A DNA stretch of 27,517 nt from Promethearchaeota archaeon (lineage in GTDB: Archaea > Asgardarchaeota > Lokiarchaeia > Sigynarchaeales > SOKP01), in NCBI GenBank assembly GCA_004524515.1, contig SDNV01000021.1, positions 1-27,517 on the forward strand, read 5' to 3'. Positions 25,945 through 27,517 of this stretch are shown one piece after another (within the stretch, counting starts at the first letter, position 1; each line of letters starts with the position of its first letter). Position numbers and translations under genes: made by a program. The notes below the pieces were generated by a model that saw nothing but the letters and a program-made list of their open reading frames with translations, was not told where the DNA came from and did no database searches.

Positions 25945-26252
25945 ATATTTAATTTTCACATAAGAGATTAATATTAACAATTTATTGGACTGTAATATTT
26001 GATTGATTTTAAGGCGTTCATTCTAATAATTGAAGGAATAATTCATAAAGTGAACGAGAAGCTCTAGGTGATTATTTTTAGCGATGTGAATATATATTCA
26101 TTATTTTTATCTATTCAATTTCCCAATTTTTTGATTAGTCGAAATTTTTTAATAAACTCCAGAATGATATTTAATGCAATAACTTATTTTAAACAAAAAT
26201 TTTCAATAAAAAATATTATAAAAAAAAACTAAAACAAAAAAAATGAGATAAA
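25945..26252 (+). other. Intergenic spacer hypD to hydrogenase small subunit
   Basis: This 308-bp stretch has no ORF of note. It contains an imperfect inverted repeat at 26015-26056 (arms of eight with one G-U), several T runs of five to six from about 26086 that could end the hyp transcript, and a TATA-like AATATTATAA at 26212-26221, 32-41 nt before the next start codon. The last 30 bases are nearly all A. No tRNA fold was found. Confidence 0.5.
26015..26056 (+). repeat. Imperfect inverted repeat after hypD
   Basis: CGTTCATT and AGTGAACG face each other across 26 bases, giving an eight-pair stem with one G-U pair as RNA. Inside, AATT near both ends could extend it. It may be an RNA element at the end of the hyp transcript, an operator, or chance. 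It does not fit the archaeal SECIS pattern as I know it. Confidence 0.3.
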
Positions 26253-27517
26253 ATGGCAGTAAAAGTAGCTTTTATGCAATGTTCCGATTGTTGGGGATGT
26301 CACCAGAGTTTACTCAATGCTCATTTAGGGTTACTCCCGGTGCTTCCCGCACTCGATATTGTATATTGGCCAGCTGTAGTTGATTTCAAACATGATTCAT
26401 TGAAAGCTAGACCTGACGGTGATATATTAGTTGGATTCGTAGAAGGAAGTTTAAGAACTAATGAGGATATAGAAAATGCTAAACTCATGAGACAGAAATG
26501 TGCATTAATCATAGCATTTGGTACTTGCTCATGTTATGGTAATGTACACGGATTAGCTAACTTTTGGGATATTCAAGGATCTATTGATAGGAAATTCTCT
26601 CAAGTTGAAAGTATTGCAGATGAGAGTGGTGGCGAGCCAAAAGAACATATGCCAGGTTTTACATCAAAGATAGTACCTTTAGATGAAGTAATAAAGGTAG
26701 ATGCATATATATCGGGATGTCCTCCCAAACCAGAAGCCATCATTAGTGCGGTTCAATTTTTATTGGGGCAAAAACCACAGCCAATGAATGATTTGGCTTT
26801 CTGTAATGATTGTGCATTAAAGGATGCCGGATGCTTATTAGACAAAGGAATTCTCTGTTTTGGTTCGATAACCTCTATTGGATGTTCTTTAAAATGTCCT
26901 AATAATGGAAATCCATGTGTTGGATGCTTTGGACCCTCTAAAACTGTTGGAAGTAAAGCTGAGAAATTAAAACAGATGACAGGTAATCTTGCGTCTATTA
27001 GTTCAGGGGATAAAAAGAGTCTTTTTGAATTCCTTGCTTTATTTTTAAATGTGCCTTTAATGGCAGGATTTGACCTTGCTGGCGATATTTTACAGCAAGT
27101 TAAGAAGACGGGAGCCCCAGTTACACCTATTACAAATTTACCGCAAGACACTCAATCAATTGCTTCAAATATAATGGCTTATTTAAGAGATAATCGTGAT
27201 TTTACCGAAATTTCTACTGTGTGTGATACTTGCCCCAGAATTATAGGGAGTAAATCAAAAATGACGAAAGTGAAGCGCGATTATGAGGGACTTCCCAATC
27301 AAGATGATTGCTTTATTGAACAGGGATATCTTTGTGCCGGACCAATCACCAAAGCTGGCTGTGGAGGTTTATGTATTCGGGTCAATGCACCATGTTCTGG
27401 CTGTTATGGTCAGACTAAATGGAATGTTGATCAAGCAGAGCGTTTTGCTGAAATAGCAACGAAAAATTTTAACGTGGCGTTATCAAAAGATGAACTTCTT
27501 GCTCAAATTAAAGACAA
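26253..27517 (+). CDS. mvhG: [NiFe] hydrogenase small subunit (MvhG-like) with duplicated cluster module, 3' partial
   Basis: The frame is open for 421 codons to the window edge. Residues 1-175 are the flavodoxin-like domain that binds the proximal [4Fe-4S] cluster: Cys13 and Cys16 in CWGCH, Cys92 in GTCSC, Cys156 in GCPP. Canonical MvhG then has a single C-terminal module with eight cysteines for two more clusters. Here two are present: Cys184/187/194/202/211/215/222/225 and Cys324/327/353/361/370/374/381/384. From the third cysteine on the spacing is identical in both. The first module lacks the CPR motif and has a short linker; the second (CDTCPR, GYLCAGPITKAGCGG, PCSGCYG) looks canonical. 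The family passes electrons from the NiFe large subunit to MvhD/heterodisulfide-reductase-type partners, which are presumably downstream. It directly follows hypE-hypD. Confidence 0.9.
   Translation, partial: MAVKVAFMQCSDCWGCHQSLLNAHLGLLPVLPALDIVYWPAVVDFKHDSLKARPDGDILVGFVEGSLRTNEDIENAKLMRQKCALIIAFGTCSCYGNVHGLANFWDIQGSIDRKFSQVESIADESGGEPKEHMPGFTSKIVPLDEVIKVDAYISGCPPKPEAIISAVQFLLGQKPQPMNDLAFCNDCALKDAGCLLDKGILCFGSITSIGCSLKCPNNGNPCVGCFGPSKTVGSKAEKLKQMTGNLASISSGDKKSLFEFLALFLNVPLMAGFDLAGDILQQVKKTGAPVTPITNLPQDTQSIASNIMAYLRDNRDFTEISTVCDTCPRIIGSKSKMTKVKRDYEGLPNQDDCFIEQGYLCAGPITKAGCGGLCIRVNAPCSGCYGQTKWNVDQAERFAEIATKNFNVALSKDELLAQIKD

Noticed and set aside
26015..26056. Inverted repeat after hypD as a possible SECIS element, given that Lokiarchaeia can encode selenocysteine.
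   Set aside because: The stem lacks the GAA/A internal loop and the short GC-rich upper helix of archaeal SECIS elements, and no gene here has an in-frame TGA needing decoding; all frames end at ordinary stops.
26321..27151. Reverse-strand ORFs of 63 and 132 codons inside the hydrogenase small-subunit region.
   Set aside because: They are antisense to a continuous frame with well-placed family motifs.

Overview
The window is AT-rich archaeal chromosomal DNA (about one third G+C by eye). It most likely comes from an Asgard archaeon (Promethearchaeota, Lokiarchaeia-like), but there is no rRNA or ribosomal marker to prove this. The archaeal signs are formylmethanofuran dehydrogenase subunit A, a methyl-viologen-type [NiFe] hydrogenase small subunit, archaeal-type HypF/HypE/HypD, TATA boxes about 25 nt upstream of start codons (suggesting leaderless mRNAs), T-tract terminators and TGA used as a normal stop. 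Free-standing longin/roadblock-like small domains point towards Asgards. I see no tRNA, rRNA, CRISPR array, transposase or phage gene.

Layout. 1-2257 (-): the N-terminal part of a multi-PAS/GAF sensor that runs off the left edge. 2400-3353 (+): tandem PEBP/YbhB paralogues. 3410-6469 (-): a class V aminotransferase-like protein behind a lone fwdA. 6667-7748 (-): a mobA-like gene followed by a small unknown gene. 7862-10833: two purF paralogues tail to tail, one of which has lost its glutaminase site. 11034-13459 (-): hisF-hisH as a tight pair, plus a second, diverged hisF. 13566-14663 (-): a cysteine-rich dicluster ferredoxin with a winged-helix-like N-terminus. 14866-18511: a small longin-like protein, a larger protein ending in a similar domain, and a membrane-anchored Nudix protein. 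18637-27517: hypF, a sugar-phosphate-isomerase-like TIM barrel, a DUF1846 protein, hypE-hypD, and a hydrogenase small subunit whose eight-cysteine cluster module is duplicated, cut by the right edge.

How the genes fit together. FwdA, MobA and the dicluster ferredoxin fit an anaerobe using a tetrahydromethanopterin/methanofuran Wood-Ljungdahl branch with molybdo- or tungstoenzymes. HypF, HypE and HypD build and insert the Fe(CN)2CO centre of [NiFe] hydrogenases, and a hydrogenase small subunit lies directly downstream of hypD. PurF and HisF/HisH supply purine and histidine synthesis; HisF also returns AICAR to purine synthesis.

The most notable features are the exactly spaced duplication in the hydrogenase small subunit, the PurF paralogue without a nucleophile, the interface-altered HisF paralogue, the Nudix-membrane fusion, and four paralogue pairs within about 14 kb. 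I see no clearly new multi-gene system such as a defence island.
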